Origin: an uncultured Acidobacteriota bacterium
Lineage (GTDB): Bacteria > Acidobacteriota > JAAYUB01
Length of the DNA: 14,764 bases
Direction of reading: 5' to 3'
NCBI GenBank assembly: GCA_937925645.1
Contig: CALAMB010000306.1
Span: 1-14,764 of the forward strand
Of the stretch, positions 14,757-14,764 are shown in pieces. The notes beneath the pieces are model-generated. The model was not told the DNA's origin. It was given only the letters and a program-made list of their open reading frames with translations, and did not search any database. The translations under genes and the position numbers were made by a program. Within the stretch, counting starts at the first letter, position 1; the number at the start of each line of letters is the position of its first letter.

Positions 14757-14764
14757 TCGTCCGG

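Overview
The window is a GC-rich bacterial chromosome segment of about 14.8 kb carrying eleven genes that I can support. No rRNA, tRNA, CRISPR array or insertion sequence was seen. The lineage cannot be fixed from sequence alone. The strong AGGAGG-type ribosome sites, the high GC, the paired secreted WEKKPY/KGATSV proteins and the mix of orphan regulators would fit Acidobacteriota or a neighbouring phylum, but this is an impression and not a proof.

Left part (1-5600, all minus strand). A non-coding, repeat-bearing edge (1-394) is followed by a small two-helix membrane protein (395-658). Next come a LeuT-type sodium:amino-acid symporter with an extra N-terminal helix (957-2636), a PIN/NYN-like nuclease-fold protein with a C-terminal winged-helix-like tail (2677-3270), and a stand-alone response-regulator receiver protein (3365-3757). 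The strand ends with a probable pair made of a DUF2148 ferredoxin-like protein (3895-4437) and an exported DUF1028 protein with a peptidoglycan-binding-type tail (4493-5599).

Middle (5785-9313, plus strand). An intact ORF has the full architecture of bacterial prolyl-tRNA synthetase, but the signature residues of its catalytic core are replaced, so it looks like a ProRS-derived pseudoenzyme. A hairpin terminator follows, then two tandem paralogous exported proteins of unknown function (7560-8318 and 8546-9313), each with its own ribosome site and separated by a hairpin. A perfect 15-bp inverted repeat closes this block against the convergent regulator.

Right part (9399-14756). A minus-strand sigma-54 activator-type AAA+ protein (9399-11117) is divergent from a plus-strand operon. 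The operon encodes a 748-aa Clp/HSP100-like AAA+ protein and a 337-aa MoxR-like AAA+ protein, and it probably continues beyond the window. The AT-rich 367-bp intergenic region holds a good sigma-54 promoter in front of the operon, a sigma-70-like promoter for the regulator, and seven copies of a GGTTGAGTA-type motif. Two closely spaced dyads of this motif lie about 75-135 bp upstream of the predicted operon transcription start, where activator sites are expected, and a third, widely spaced inverted pair lies beside the regulator. Both operon ATPases have lost the Walker B aspartate, and the activator has GAFTDA in place of GAFTGA and no recognisable helix-turn-helix. This dedicated activator plus two-ATPase cassette is the best candidate here for an undescribed inducible system. 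The ProRS pseudoenzyme is the second.
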